A stretch of DNA of 64,000 bases from Zobellella endophytica (GTDB lineage: Bacteria > Pseudomonadota > Gammaproteobacteria > Enterobacterales > Aeromonadaceae). The notes below the pieces were generated by a model. That model was not told where the DNA came from, did not search any database, and saw only the letters and a list, made by a program, of their open reading frames with translations. The position numbers and the translations under genes are program-made. The stretch covers positions 248,001 to 312,000 of the forward strand of contig NZ_PXYG01000001.1 in the NCBI RefSeq assembly GCF_003012775.1, in the 5' to 3' direction. This document shows positions 36,031 through 45,793 of the stretch, piece by piece. Position 1 is the stretch's first letter. The number at the start of each line of letters is the position of its first letter.

Positions 36031-39000
36031 GGGTGTTGATCCAGGCCGCCGTGGAACGGAGCCGCGCCACCCTGATGGTGTTTGTCTTTCTGCTGCTGGG
36101 CGGATACACCGCCCAGCAGCTGATCCCCAAAGAAGCCGCCCCGGACGTGACCATTCCCCGCATGAATGTGTCGGTCAAGCTGGAGGGCATCAGCCCGGAA
36201 GACGCGGATCGCCTGCTGGTGCGGCCGATGGAGCAGGAGCTGCGCTCCCTGGCCGGTATCCGCAGCATGACCTCGACCGCCAGCGAAGGCCAGGGCGTGG
36301 TGTCGCTGGAGTTCGACGCCGGTTTCAATCCCCGGCAGGCGCTGCAGGACGTGCAGGAAAAGGTGAACGCGCTGCGCGGCAAGCTGCCCGAGAAGGCGGA
36401 GTCCCCCCGGGTGCAGGAAATCAACGTGGCGCTGTTCCCGGTGCTGTCGCTGGCCTTGTCCGGCCGGCTGACGGAGGCGGAGCTGGTCACCATCGCCCGG
36501 AAAATGAAGCTCGCTATAGAAAGTATTCCCGAGGTGTTGGAGGTGGTGATCGCCGGTGACCGGGAAGAAGTGGTGGACATAGTGGTGGATCCCCAGGTGC
36601 TGGATCGCTACCACATCGATTACCAGCAGCTGTTCAACCTGGTGTCGCGCAACAATCAGCTGGTGGCCGCCGGCAACCTGGAAACCGACACCGGCCTGCT
36701 GGCGGTGAAGGTGCCGGGGGTGATCGAGAGCCTGGAGGACATCCTCTCCCTGCCCATCAGGGTGGAAGGCGATATCGTGATCACCTTCGGCGAGGTGGCG
36801 CTGCTGCAGCGCGGCTTCAAGGCGCCCACCAGCCTGGCCCGCATCAACGGCGAGCCGGGGGTGGTGCTGGAGATCAGCAAGCGCACCGGGGCCAACATCA
36901 TCGACACCATCGACAAGGTCAAGGCGCGGGTGGCCGAGGCCGGGACCCGGCTGCCCGACGGGGTGAGCATCAATTACATCATGGATCAGTCGGTGCGGAT
37001 TGACGCCATGCTGGACGACCTGCTCAACAACGTGCTCACCGCCGTGGTGCTGGTACTGGTGCTGATCATCGCCACCATGGGGCTGCGTGCCGCCGTCATG
37101 GTGGGGCTGACCATTCCCGGCGCCTTCCTCTGTGGCCTGCTGATGATCTGGGCCATCGGCTACACCCTCAACGTGATCGTGCTGTTCGCCCTGATCATGG
37201 TGGCCGGCATGCTGGTGGACGGCGCCATCGTGATCTCCGAGCTGGCGGATCGCAACCTGCACCAGGGCCAGTCGCCCCGGGCGGCCTGGATCAACGCCGC
37301 CCACCGCATGAGCTGGCCGGTGTTCGCCTCCACCGCCACCACCCTGGTGGTGTTTCTGCCCATGCTGTTCTGGCCCGGGGTGGTGGGGGAGTTCATGAAA
37401 TACCTGCCCGCCACCATTATCCTCTGCCTGCTGGCCTCCCTGGCCATGGCGCTGATCTTCCTGCCCGCCATGGGCGGGGTGAGCCGTTACCGTCCCCGCC
37501 GGGGCGAGCCCATCTACGTCCCCGGGCTGACCCTGTACCGGGCCCTGCTGAGCCGGCTGCTGAGGCGGCCGGGCCTGGCCCTGGCCGGCACCCTGCTGGT
37601 CATCGGAGTTATCTACACCGCCTACGGGCGCTTTCACCACGGGGTGGAGTTTTTCCCCAGCATAGAGCCGGACAGCGCCCAGTTGCAGGTGCGCGCCCGG
37701 GGCGATCTGTCCCTGCACGAGAAAGACCGCATCCTGCGGGAGGTGGAGCAGCGGCTGCTGGGGCTGTCCGAGGTGCGGGCGCTGTATGCGCGCAGCCTGG
37801 CGACGCCCGGCCACCAGATGGGCACCGACGTCATCGGGGTGCTGCAGTTCCAGATGACGGACTGGCACCGGCGCCGGCCGGCGGCGGAGATCGAGCAAAG
37901 CATAGCGGCGCTGACCCGGGACATTCCCGGCATCGTGCTGGAATTTCGCGAGCAGAAACAGGGGCCGGCCCGGGGCAAGCCGGTGGAACTGCAGATCAGC
38001 AGCACCGACGGCACGCCGCCGGGGCCCTTCGTGGATGAACTCCGGACCCTGATGGGCCGGCTGGGCGGCTTTACCGATATCGAGGACAACAGGGCGCTGC
38101 CGGGCATCGAATGGCGTATCGAGGTGGACAGGGCGGCGGCGGCGCGCATGGGCGCCGATATCCTGAGTGTGGGTAACGCGGTGCAGCTGGTGACCAACGG
38201 CCTGAAGCTGGCCAGCTACCGGCCGGAAGCGGTGCCCGACGAGGTCGACATCCGGGTGCGCCTGCCCCAGGGCTGGCGCTCCCTGGATCAGTTCTCCCGG
38301 CTCAGCCTGACCACCGAGCGCGGCCAGGTACCGCTGGCCCATTTCGTGACCCTGACGCCGGCGCCCAAAACCGGGCGCATCCACCGCATCGACGGGCTGC
38401 AGGCGGTGACTCTGAAGGCGGACATCGCGCCCGGATACCGGCTGGACGAACGGCTGGCGGCGCTGCGTCCCTACCTGGCCCAGCTGCCGCCGGAGATCGG
38501 GCTGGCGTTCGGGGGGGAAGACGCGGATCGGCGGGAGGCCGGCACCTTCCTGCTGGCCGCCTTCGGCGTCGCCATCTTCCTGATGATGCTGATCCTGGTG
38601 CTGCAGTTCAACAGCCTGTACCAGACCGCCCTGGTGCTCTCGGCCATCGTGCTGTCCACCGCCGGGGTGCTGATGGGGCTGCTGCTCAACGGCCAGCCGT
38701 TCGGCATCGTGATGGTGGGCATGGGCATCATCGCCCTGGCCGGCATCGTGGTGAACAACAACATCGTGTTGATCGACACCTTCAACCAGCTGATCGCCGA
38801 GGGCATGAGCCCGCCGGAGGCGGCGCTGGAAACCGGCTGCCTGCGGCTGCGGCCGGTGCTGCTCACCGCCCTGACCACGGTGCTGGGGCTGATGCCCATG
38901 GTGCTGGGGGTCAATATCGACCTGCTGGCGCCCAGCCTCGGCGTGGGCGCCCCCTCCACCCAGTGGTGGACCCAGTTGTCCAGCGCCATCGCCGGGGGGC

Positions 39001-39086
39001 TGACCTTCGCCACCCTGCTGACGCTGCTGTTGACGCCCTGCCTGTTGTTGTGGGGCGCCCGGAGCAGGCCACCGCCCTCGGCCTGA
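36027..39086 (+). CDS. RND efflux transporter permease subunit (unit 1)
   Basis: 1019-aa inner-membrane pump of the HAE/AcrB superfamily: helix 1 near the start (ATLMVFVFLLLGGYTA), a large periplasmic loop, six helices, a second large loop, five helices. The proton-relay motif in helix 4 is [18 protein letters not shown]398 is kept but the usual second Asp is G399. In helix 10 [12 protein letters not shown] has N910 where AcrB has its essential lysine. These substitutions define a side branch of the family. ATG overlaps the adaptor stop. Substrate unknown. About two-thirds identical by eye to the pump at 40331. Confidence 0.92.
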   Translation: MRVLIQAAVERSRATLMVFVFLLLGGYTAQQLIPKEAAPDVTIPRMNVSVKLEGISPEDADRLLVRPMEQELRSLAGIRSMTSTASEGQGVVSLEFDAGFNPRQALQDVQEKVNALRGKLPEKAESPRVQEINVALFPVLSLALSGRLTEAELVTIARKMKLAIESIPEVLEVVIAGDREEVVDIVVDPQVLDRYHIDYQQLFNLVSRNNQLVAAGNLETDTGLLAVKVPGVIESLEDILSLPIRVEGDIVITFGEVALLQRGFKAPTSLARINGEPGVVLEISKRTGANIIDTIDKVKARVAEAGTRLPDGVSINYIMDQSVRIDAMLDDLLNNVLTAVVLVLVLIIATMGLRAAVMVGLTIPGAFLCGLLMIWAIGYTLNVIVLFALIMVAGMLVDGAIVISELADRNLHQGQSPRAAWINAAHRMSWPVFASTATTLVVFLPMLFWPGVVGEFMKYLPATIILCLLASLAMALIFLPAMGGVSRYRPRRGEPIYVPGLTLYRALLSRLLRRPGLALAGTLLVIGVIYTAYGRFHHGVEFFPSIEPDSAQLQVRARGDLSLHEKDRILREVEQRLLGLSEVRALYARSLATPGHQMGTDVIGVLQFQMTDWHRRRPAAEIEQSIAALTRDIPGIVLEFREQKQGPARGKPVELQISSTDGTPPGPFVDELRTLMGRLGGFTDIEDNRALPGIEWRIEVDRAAAARMGADILSVGNAVQLVTNGLKLASYRPEAVPDEVDIRVRLPQGWRSLDQFSRLSLTTERGQVPLAHFVTLTPAPKTGRIHRIDGLQAVTLKADIAPGYRLDERLAALRPYLAQLPPEIGLAFGGEDADRREAGTFLLAAFGVAIFLMMLILVLQFNSLYQTALVLSAIVLSTAGVLMGLLLNGQPFGIVMVGMGIIALAGIVVNNNIVLIDTFNQLIAEGMSPPEAALETGCLRLRPVLLTALTTVLGLMPMVLGVNIDLLAPSLGVGAPSTQWWTQLSSAIAGGLTFATLLTLLLTPCLLLWGARSRPPPSA

Positions 39087-39097
39087 TCCGGTTTTGC

Positions 39098-39127
39098 GGC
39101 GCCTCCCGGTGTTGTTGCGGAGGCGCC
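39098..39127 (+). terminator. hairpin between the two RND units
   Basis: Perfect 9-bp stem GGCGCCTCC (39098-39106) with GGAGGCGCC (39119-39127), followed by CTCCTTTCT. The T-tract is weak, so it may be partial. It would separate unit 1 from unit 2 transcripts. Confidence 0.6.
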
Positions 39128-39194
39128 CTCCTTTCTGTGTGGACCCGCTCCCGCTTTGCGCCGGCCGCTGTTGTCCGGTGTTCCGCTCCGTTGG

Positions 39195-39217
39195 TATGCT
39201 GAGCATTGACTCTATTA
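39195..39217 (+). promoter_or_regulatory. promoter-proximal motif of RND unit 2
   Basis: TATGCT (39195-39200) and TGACTCTAT (39207-39215), matching the motif upstream of unit 1 at 34789. It lies ~35 bp before the ATG of the second adaptor. Confidence 0.45.
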
Positions 39218-39233
39218 CCCGGACGGTATCGGC

Positions 39234-40334
39234 ATGAGCAAAACAGGCGGCAGACAGTGGCTGAACGAGCATCGCCAGCTCGGGTGGTGGCTGTTGATCG
39301 GGCTGGTGGCGGTATTCTGGCTGTGGCGCGGCGAGCTGTACCAGGCGCAGGAGCAACTGGCCGAGGTACAGGGCACCCCGCAGGCGCCGCGGCTGACCAT
39401 GGTCGAGGCCCGGTGGCTGCAGGCCCGGCGTTACCGGCCGGAGCTGGTGTTGCAGGGCCAGTTGCTGCCTGCCCGGCAGGTCAGCCTGCGCGCCCGCATC
39501 AACGCCATCGTCGTCCGGGTACCCGTTCTGGGTGAGCGGGTGGCCGAGGGAGAACTCATGCTGGCCCTGAGCGAGGACGATCGCCGGGGCAACCTGCTCC
39601 GGGCCGAGGCCGAGCTGGCGCTGCAGCAGGCTGAAGTCACCGCCGCCGAACGGCTGCGCCGCAACAACCTGGTGTCCGAAACCGAGCTCCTGGCCCAGAA
39701 AGCCGCCGCCGCGGCGGCCCGTGCCGCGCTGGACTCGGCCCGGCTGGCGCTGGCGCACACCCGCGTCACTGCGCCCTTTGCCGGCAGCATCGACGCCCTG
39801 CCGGTGGAGGCGGGCGACGTGGTGCAGGCGGGGGACGAGCTGCTGACCCTGGTGGATGTGTCGGCGCTGAAAATGACCGCCCAGGTGCCCCAGCAACAGG
39901 TGGCCGGGCTCGAGCCCGGCCTGCCGGTGACGGCGGTGCTGCTGGACGGCCAGGCGCTCGAGGGCACGCTTACCTTTGTGGCGCGCAGTGCCGATCCCCA
40001 GACCCGCAGCTATGCCCTGGAGGCCCGGTTCGACAACCCGCGGCAGTGGCGGGTGGCCGGTGCCAGCGCCAGCCTGCATGTCCGCTTGCCTGAACAGCCG
40101 GCCTACCGGCTGTCGCCGGCCCTGCTGACGCTGGACGGCGACGGCCGGCCCGGCGTCAAGACGGTGGATGAAGCCAACCGGGTGCGCTTTATGCCGGTGA
40201 CCCTGCTCGGCATCACCCCCGGCGCGGCCTGGGTAGGCGGCCTGCCGGCGCGGGTGCGGCTGATCACCCGGGGCGCCGGGTTTGCGGCGCAAGGGGAGGA
40301 GGTGACGGTGACCGAGCGGGAGCCGGCAGCATGA
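39234..40334 (+). CDS. RND efflux periplasmic adaptor subunit (unit 2)
   Basis: 366-aa paralogue of the adaptor at 34831. Anchor at ~16-32 (LGWWLLIGLVAVFWLWR), then YRPELVLQGQLLPARQVSLR, a coiled-coil hairpin rich in Ala/Glu/Leu, THTRVTAPFAGSIDALPVEA-type lipoyl half, and VDVSALKMTAQVPQQQVAGL. Many blocks are shared with unit 1 (YRPELVLQGQLLPARQ; RLRRNNLVSET against KLRRNNMVSET), showing origin by duplication. It ends ITRGAGFAAQGEEVTVTERE without the acidic tail of unit 1, and overlaps its pump gene by 4 bp. Confidence 0.9.
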   Translation: MSKTGGRQWLNEHRQLGWWLLIGLVAVFWLWRGELYQAQEQLAEVQGTPQAPRLTMVEARWLQARRYRPELVLQGQLLPARQVSLRARINAIVVRVPVLGERVAEGELMLALSEDDRRGNLLRAEAELALQQAEVTAAERLRRNNLVSETELLAQKAAAAAARAALDSARLALAHTRVTAPFAGSIDALPVEAGDVVQAGDELLTLVDVSALKMTAQVPQQQVAGLEPGLPVTAVLLDGQALEGTLTFVARSADPQTRSYALEARFDNPRQWRVAGASASLHVRLPEQPAYRLSPALLTLDGDGRPGVKTVDEANRVRFMPVTLLGITPGAAWVGGLPARVRLITRGAGFAAQGEEVTVTEREPAA

Positions 40335-43300
40335 GGGCGATGATACAGGCGGCGGTGGAGCGCAGCCGCGCCACCCTGATGGCGTTTATCTTCCTGCTGC
40401 TCGGCGGCTACGGCGCCTACCAGGCCATCCCCAAGGAAGCCAACCCGGACGTGACTATCCCCATGATGTACGTGTCCATGGGGCTGGAAGGCATCAGCCC
40501 GGAAGACGCCGAGCGGCTGCTGGTGCGGCCCATGGAGCAGGAGCTGCGCGCCCTGGAAGGGGTCAAGAAGATGAGCTCCACCGCCGGCGAGGGTCACGCC
40601 TCGGTGATGCTGGAGTTCGATGCCGGCTTCGACCCTAGGCGGGCGCTGCAGGAGGTGCGCGAGAAGGTGGACTCGGCGCGCAGCAAGCTGCCGGAAGAGG
40701 CGGACGAGCCGGTGGTGCACGAGATCAACGTGGCGCTGTTCCCGGTGCTGTCGGTGGCGCTGTCGGGGCCCCTGGCCGAGGCGGAGCTGGTGATCCTCGC
40801 CCGCCGCCTGAAGGAGGAGATCGAAGGCATTCCCGAGGTGCTGGAGGTGGACATCGGCGGCGACCGGGAAGACGTGCTGGAGATCCTGGTCGACCCCCAG
40901 GTGCTCGACGGCTACGGTATCGACTACAGCCAGCTGTTCAACCTGGTGTCGCGCAACAACCGGCTGGTGGCCGCCGGCAGCCTGGACACCGGCGCCGGCC
41001 GGCTGACGGTGAAGGTGCCGGGGGTGATAGAGAACCTGGACGACGTGCTCGGCCTGCCCATCAAGGTGGACGGCGACCGGGTGGTCACCTTCGGCGACGT
41101 GGCCAGCATTCGCCGCGCCTTCAAGGATCCCACCGGCTTCGCCCGCATCAACGGCGAACCCGGGGTGGTGCTGGAGGTAAGCAAGCGCGCCGGGGCCAAC
41201 ATCATCAACACCATCGCCCAGGTCAAGGCGCTGCTGGAGCAGGCCGGCCCGCTGCTGCCGGAGGGGGTGGAGGTCCACTACATCATGGATCAGTCGATCC
41301 AGATAGAAACCATGCTGTCGGACCTGCTCAACAACGTGCTCACCGCCGTGGTGCTGGTGCTTATCCTGATCGTCGCCACCATGGGCCTGCGTTCGGCGGT
41401 GATGGTAGGACTGACCATCCCTGGCGCCTTTCTCGCCGGCATCCTGGTGATCTGGGCCATCGGCTTCACCATGAACATCATAGTGCTGTTCTCGCTGATC
41501 CTGGTGGCCGGCATGCTGGTGGACGGCGCCATCGTGGTGTCGGAGCTCGCCGATCGCAATCTGCACGACGGCCAGCCCCCGGCCCAGGCCTGGGTGAACG
41601 CCGCCCACCGCATGAGCTGGCCGGTGATCGCCTCCACCGCCACCACCCTGGCGGTGTTCGTGCCGCTGCTGTTCTGGCCCGGGGTGGTGGGGGAATTCAT
41701 GAAGTACCTGCCCGCCACCGTCATCATCTGCCTGCTGGCTTCATTGGCCATGGCGCTGGTGTTCCTGCCCACCATGGGCGGCGTGAGCCGGCACCGGCCC
41801 CGCTACGCCCGGCCGGTGACCGTGCCCGGGCTCGCGCTGTACCGGGCCGTGCTGAGCCGGTTGCTGCGCCGGCCCGGGCTGACCCTGGCCGGCACCCTGG
41901 CCCTCATCGCGCTGCTGTACGCCGCCTACGCCCGCTTCAACCACGGGGTGGAATTCTTCCCCGATATCGAGCCGGACAGCGCCCAGCTGCAGGTGCGCGC
42001 CCGGGGCGATCTGTCGGTGTACGAGAAGGACGCCATACTGCGCGAGGTGGAGCGGCGGCTGCAGGGGCTGACCGAGGTGAAGGCGCTCTACGCCCGCAGT
42101 TTCGCCATCGCCGACGGCCAGATGGGCACCGACGTCATCGGGGTATTGCAGTTCCAGTTCACCGACTGGCACCGGCGCCGCCCGGCCAGCGCCATCAAGG
42201 AGACCATGACCGGGCTGACCCGGGACATTCCCGGCGTGGTGCTGGAGTTTCGCGAGCAGCAGATGGGGCCGGGGGCGGGCAAACCGGTGGAGCTGCGGGT
42301 GTCGGGCACCGACGAGCGCGCCCTGAGCGAGGCCACGGAGCGGATCCGCGCCGCCATGCAGGCCCTGGGCGGCTTTGCCGACATCGAGGACAACCGCACC
42401 CTGCCGGGCATCGAGTGGCGTATCCGGGTCGACCGGGAGGCCGCCGCCCGCTTGGGCGCCGACGTGCTGAGCGTGGGCAACGCGGTGCAGCTGGTCACCA
42501 ACGGCTTGAAGCTCGCCAGCTATCGCCCCGAGGACGCCAGCGACGAGGTGGACATCCGGGTACGGCTGCCCCAGAGCTGGCGTTCCCTCGATCAGTTGTC
42601 GCGCCTGACCCTGAACACCCAGCGCGGCCAGGTGCCGCTCAGCCATTTCGTGACCCTGACCCCGGCGCCCAAAATCGGCACCCTGCACCGGGTGGACGGG
42701 CGGCGCACCATCACCATCCAGGCGGACATCGCCGAGGGCTACCGGCTGGACGAGCGGCTGGCGGCCCTGGCGGGGCAGAACATCGGGCTGCCGTCCGGGG
42801 TCGGCCTGGTGGTGGCGGGGGAGGACGCGGATCAGCGCGAGGCGGCCCGGTTCCTCACCACCGCCTTCCTGGTGGCGCTGTTCCTGATGACGCTGATCCT
42901 GGTCACCCAGTTCAACAGCCTGTACCAGACCGCCCTGGTGCTGTCGGCCATCGTCTTTTCCACCGCCGGCGTGTTGATGGGGCTCTTGCTCAACGGCCAG
43001 TCCTTCGGCATCGTGATGGTGGGCATGGGCATCATCGCCCTGGCGGGCATAGTGGTGAACAACAATATCGTACTGATCGACACCTACAACCAGTTGCGCA
43101 CCGACGGCCTGCCGCCCTTCGAGGCGGCGCTGGAAACCGGCTGCCTGCGCCTGCGCCCGGTGCTGCTCACCGCCGTCACCACCGTGCTGGGGCTGATGCC
43201 CATGGTGCTGGGGGTGAACGTGGATCTGCTGACCCCCAGCCTCGGGCTGGGGGCGCCGTCCACCCAGTGGTGGACCCAGCTCTCCAGCGCCATCGCCGGC

Positions 43301-43381
43301 GGCCTGAGTTTTGCCACCCTGCTGACCCTGCTGCTCACCCCCTGCATGCTGGTGCTGGGCGCTCGCAGAAAGGTTCACTGA
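40331..43381 (+). CDS. RND efflux transporter permease subunit (unit 2)
   Basis: 1016-aa pump, collinear with the pump at 36027. Helix-4 motif [17 protein letters not shown] has D398 followed by G399, and helix-10 [12 protein letters not shown] has N910, exactly as in unit 1. The conserved arginine region [15 protein letters not shown] is present. Divergence is concentrated in the periplasmic loops, the substrate-binding part, which suggests specialisation after duplication. The stop codon TGA (43379-43381) lies inside a hairpin of the dispersed repeat, so the repeat has become the 3' end of the gene. Confidence 0.92.
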   Translation: MRAMIQAAVERSRATLMAFIFLLLGGYGAYQAIPKEANPDVTIPMMYVSMGLEGISPEDAERLLVRPMEQELRALEGVKKMSSTAGEGHASVMLEFDAGFDPRRALQEVREKVDSARSKLPEEADEPVVHEINVALFPVLSVALSGPLAEAELVILARRLKEEIEGIPEVLEVDIGGDREDVLEILVDPQVLDGYGIDYSQLFNLVSRNNRLVAAGSLDTGAGRLTVKVPGVIENLDDVLGLPIKVDGDRVVTFGDVASIRRAFKDPTGFARINGEPGVVLEVSKRAGANIINTIAQVKALLEQAGPLLPEGVEVHYIMDQSIQIETMLSDLLNNVLTAVVLVLILIVATMGLRSAVMVGLTIPGAFLAGILVIWAIGFTMNIIVLFSLILVAGMLVDGAIVVSELADRNLHDGQPPAQAWVNAAHRMSWPVIASTATTLAVFVPLLFWPGVVGEFMKYLPATVIICLLASLAMALVFLPTMGGVSRHRPRYARPVTVPGLALYRAVLSRLLRRPGLTLAGTLALIALLYAAYARFNHGVEFFPDIEPDSAQLQVRARGDLSVYEKDAILREVERRLQGLTEVKALYARSFAIADGQMGTDVIGVLQFQFTDWHRRRPASAIKETMTGLTRDIPGVVLEFREQQMGPGAGKPVELRVSGTDERALSEATERIRAAMQALGGFADIEDNRTLPGIEWRIRVDREAAARLGADVLSVGNAVQLVTNGLKLASYRPEDASDEVDIRVRLPQSWRSLDQLSRLTLNTQRGQVPLSHFVTLTPAPKIGTLHRVDGRRTITIQADIAEGYRLDERLAALAGQNIGLPSGVGLVVAGEDADQREAARFLTTAFLVALFLMTLILVTQFNSLYQTALVLSAIVFSTAGVLMGLLLNGQSFGIVMVGMGIIALAGIVVNNNIVLIDTYNQLRTDGLPPFEAALETGCLRLRPVLLTAVTTVLGLMPMVLGVNVDLLTPSLGLGAPSTQWWTQLSSAIAGGLSFATLLTLLLTPCMLVLGARRKVH

Positions 43382-43460
43382 AGTGGACGATGGATTTTGT
43401 AGGGTCGAATTTATTCGACCGAACACGGTGTCGGATAGTGGTTGGTCCATTGAAATGGAC
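43373..43460. repeat. dispersed two-hairpin intergenic repeat, copy 3
   Basis: GTTCACT-GA-AGTGGAC (43373-43388, overlapping the RND stop codon), GGTCGAATTTATTCGACC (43403-43420, identical to copy 1) and GTCCATT-GA-AATGGAC (43445-43460). The arms of the GTCC..GGAC hairpin differ from copies 1 and 2 but keep complementarity. Confidence 0.82.
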
Positions 43461-43506
43461 GACGGCGTTCGGCAAATCCCGGCGAGATGCCGGGGGCGTC
43501 CCTTGC

Positions 43507-44547
43507 CTAACCCAGCTCCGCCAGCTGCTGCCGGTAGGGGGCGATATCGCCGATATGCGCCGCGACCCAGTCCGGATTGTAGTAGGTGTCGAGGTAGCGC
43601 TCGCCGCCGTCGCACATCAGGGTGACGATGGAACCCCGCTCGCCTGCCTCCTGCATGCGCCGGGCCAGTTGCAGCGCGCCCCACAGGTTGGTGCCGGTGG
43701 AGCCGCCGGCCTTGCGGCCCAGGATGTGTTCCAGCCAGTGGATGGTGGCGATGCTGGCGGCGTCCGGTACCTTGATCATCTCGTCGATCACCTCGGGCAG
43801 GAAGGAGGCCTCCACCCGTGGCCGGCCTATGCCCTCGATGCGGCCGCCGGCCTGGCTGGTGAGGCCGGGGTTGCCGGTGCGGTAACTGTCGTAGAACACC
43901 GAATGTTCCGGATCCACCACCACCAGCCGGCTGTCCAGCCCCAGGTAGCGGATATAGCGGCCCAGGGTGGCGGAAGTGCCGCCGGTGCCGGCGCTCATCA
44001 CGATGGCCCTGGGCACCGGGTGGGGCTCTTCCGCCATCTGCCGGAAGATGCTCTCGGCGATGTTGTTGTTGCCGCGCCAGTCGGTGGCCCGCTCGGCGTA
44101 GGTGAACTGATCCATGTAGTGGCCGCTGCACTCCCGCGCCAGCCGCTCGGCTTCGGCATAGACTTCGCCCGCATGAGTCACGAAATGGCAGCGTCCGCCC
44201 AGCCGCTCCACCTGGGCGATTTTGCTGCGGGTGGTGTGGCGCGGCATCACGGCGGTGAAGGGCAGTTGCAGCAGCCGGGCGAAGTAGGCCTCCGACACCG
44301 CGGTGCTGCCGGAGGAGGCTTCCACCACCGGGGTACCTGCGCGAACCTTGCCGCTGCAGATGGCGTGCAGGAACAGGGAGCGGGCCAACCGGTGCTTGAG
44401 GCTGCCGGTGGGGTGGGTGCTCTCGTCCTTCAGGTAGATGTCGACGCCCCTGAGACCGGGGATATCCAGCCGGTAGAGGTGGGTGTCGGAGGTGCGCAGC
44501 TGGTCGCTGGAGAGGGTGCGCAGGGCGGTACGGATCCAGTGGTTCAT
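43507..44547 (-). CDS. PLP-dependent cysteine synthase/desulfhydrase family protein
   Basis: 346-aa fold-type II PLP enzyme of the cysteine synthase superfamily. The PLP lysine is in [20 protein letters not shown], and [20 protein letters not shown] supplies the phosphate and substrate loop. [20 protein letters not shown] binds the PLP phosphate. The TGSLKHR variant is typical of the fungal/bacterial Cds1-type L-cysteine desulfhydrase group. ATG 44547 starts MNHWIRTAL; an upstream ATG at 44622 adds unconserved residues. The divergent DecR orthologue, a cysteine-responsive regulator, supports a role in cysteine breakdown. The exact reaction is inferred. Confidence 0.82.
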   Translation of the reverse strand: MNHWIRTALRTLSSDQLRTSDTHLYRLDIPGLRGVDIYLKDESTHPTGSLKHRLARSLFLHAICSGKVRAGTPVVEASSGSTAVSEAYFARLLQLPFTAVMPRHTTRSKIAQVERLGGRCHFVTHAGEVYAEAERLARECSGHYMDQFTYAERATDWRGNNNIAESIFRQMAEEPHPVPRAIVMSAGTGGTSATLGRYIRYLGLDSRLVVVDPEHSVFYDSYRTGNPGLTSQAGGRIEGIGRPRVEASFLPEVIDEMIKVPDAASIATIHWLEHILGRKAGGSTGTNLWGALQLARRMQEAGERGSIVTLMCDGGERYLDTYYNPDWVAAHIGDIAPYRQQLAELG

Positions 44548-44593
44548 GGTCGGGTTCCCGGTGGCGGTAGGCGGAAATTGTATCCCCGTCTTC

Positions 44594-44648
44594 GGGAAAT
44601 AAGTTTTCCTTCTTTCCGTCATGGGTGCTATTTTTTGGAAAGTTTTCC
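44594..44648. promoter_or_regulatory. two candidate DecR operators
   Basis: GGGAAATAAGTTTTCC (44594-44609) and GGAAAGTTTTCC (44637-44648) are two GGAAA..TTTCC dyads 42 bp apart centre to centre, i.e. four helical turns. They lie in the 123-bp gap between the divergent desulfhydrase-like and decR genes. Phased paired sites suit an octameric Lrp/AsnC regulator. Assignment to DecR is inference. Confidence 0.5.
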
Positions 44649-44670
44649 TATTTATTTAAGGTTTAATAGA

Positions 44671-45129
44671 ATGGATACTTTCGACAGGCGGATCCTGGCC
44701 CTGTTGCAGCAGGACGCGACCCTGGCGCTGAAGGATCTGGCCGAGGCGGTGAATCTGTCCACCACGCCCTGCTGGAAGCGGGTCAAGCGGCTGGAGGAAG
44801 AGGGCTATATCCGCGCCCGGGTGGCGCTGCTCGACGGCGAGCGGCTGGGGCTCGGGTTGTCGGTGTTTGTGCAGATCAAGACCCAGCGCCACGACAGCCG
44901 CTGGCTGGCCCGCTTTGCCGAGACGGTGACCGCCTTCGAGGAGGTGGTGGAGTTCTACCGCATGTCCGGCGACTGGGACTATCTGCTGCGGGTAGTGGTG
45001 GCCGATATCAATGCCTATGACCGCTTTTACAAGAAGCTGATCACCAGCACCGAAGGGCTGTCGGACATCACCTCCAGCTTCGCCATGGAGCAGATCAAGT
45101 ACAGCACGGCGCTGCCGTTGGGTGGGTAA
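44671..45129 (+). CDS. decR: Lrp/AsnC family cysteine-responsive regulator DecR
   Basis: 152-aa Lrp-type regulator that matches E. coli DecR (YbaO) over its whole length: [80 protein letters not shown] and [17 protein letters not shown]. coli DecR activates cysteine detoxification (yhaOM) in response to cysteine. Here the neighbouring divergent gene is a PLP cysteine-desulfhydrase-type enzyme instead, which fits the same purpose with a different effector gene. Confidence 0.88.
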   Translation: MDTFDRRILALLQQDATLALKDLAEAVNLSTTPCWKRVKRLEEEGYIRARVALLDGERLGLGLSVFVQIKTQRHDSRWLARFAETVTAFEEVVEFYRMSGDWDYLLRVVVADINAYDRFYKKLITSTEGLSDITSSFAMEQIKYSTALPLGG

Positions 45130-45221
45130 AAAGCCGCCGACTGCCGATACCCCTTTGAACGCCTAAAAACGTAATTCCCAGGCTGGGGAGGTGGCCAAAG
45201 GGAACCGCCCCACCGACCGTC

Positions 45222-45285
45222 ACATGCCAGGGATGGCATGTGCCGAGCGTCACATGGACGTGCTTGAAGCGTGTCGGCGGAGTGG
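45222..45285. repeat. dispersed hairpin repeat (CACATGCCA..TGGCATGTG type)
   Basis: Perfect 9-bp stem CACATGCCA-GGGA-TGGCATGTG (45222-45243), followed by CCGAGCGTCACATGGACGTG and GTGTCGGCGGA. The pattern of a stem around GGGATGG, then GAGCGT-ACATGGACGT and GTGTCGGCGG, resembles repeats I recall from Shewanella/Aeromonas-type genomes. It occurs once here, in the 231-bp gap after decR. Confidence 0.55.
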
Positions 45286-45360
45286 ACCCTTTGGTCGACT
45301 TCTTCGGCTATGACAAATGAGTTTGTCACCCAACCTGCGGGGCCGGCATCCGCCCGGCTG

Positions 45361-45690
45361 TCAGATATTCAGGCTTTCGTCCTCCGTCGTTCCGGACCGG
45401 GCGGTGATCATGGTGGTGACCGGGCCGCCGCTGATCTCGGGCGGGGCCACCACCAGGGCGGCGATGTTCTCCCTGACCCAGTCGGCGGCCAGCCGGTTGG
45501 AGGCGGCGGCGGTGTCGGCGCTGTCGAACAGGCTGAACGATACCACCACATTGTTGCCGGCGTTCAGCGCGTAGTAGGCGAGAAAGCCGGGCGCCTGGCT
45601 GATGATGGCGGCAAATCCCGCGTTGACCCGCTGCAGCAGTTCTTCCGCCGCACCGGGCCGGGTTTTGTACCTGCGTATGCTCGCATGCAT
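45361..45690 (-). CDS. ABM-like small dimeric alpha-beta barrel protein
   Basis: 109-aa protein with the ferredoxin-like fold pattern of ABM-type proteins: HASIRRYKTRPGAAEELLQR at the start, SQAPGFLAYYALNAGNNVVV, SLFDSADTAAASNRLAADWV. Possibly a monooxygenase or stress-related dimer; no catalytic assignment possible. ATG 45690 follows AGGAGAACATC. A second in-frame ATG lies at 45708. It is on the same strand as, and 103 bp downstream of, the AraC gene. Confidence 0.68.
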   Translation of the reverse strand: MHASIRRYKTRPGAAEELLQRVNAGFAAIISQAPGFLAYYALNAGNNVVVSFSLFDSADTAAASNRLAADWVRENIAALVVAPPEISGGPVTTMITARSGTTEDESLNI

Positions 45691-45793
45691 GATGTTCTCC
45701 TTCCGCAAGAGCCGGTGTCATGCCCGCCTCGTGCCGGGCGGGCACTTTAATTATCGGCGCAAAGGGTGGCCCTTGCCGGGGAGCTGAACGCCG

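Noticed and set aside
35745-40292. 1515-codon open frame on the minus strand across the RND genes
   Set aside because: It is antisense to two adaptors and a pump with clear homology; composition (Gln/His/Pro/Gly-rich) is typical of a high-GC shadow frame and it lacks any domain.
42415-44600. Long plus-strand frame leading into decR
   Set aside because: Only the part from ATG 44671 matches a real protein; upstream it is antisense to the PLP enzyme and out of frame within the RND pump.
45130-45360. A gene in the gap after decR
   Set aside because: The only structure is a hairpin repeat; short frames there are interrupted and lack start signals.
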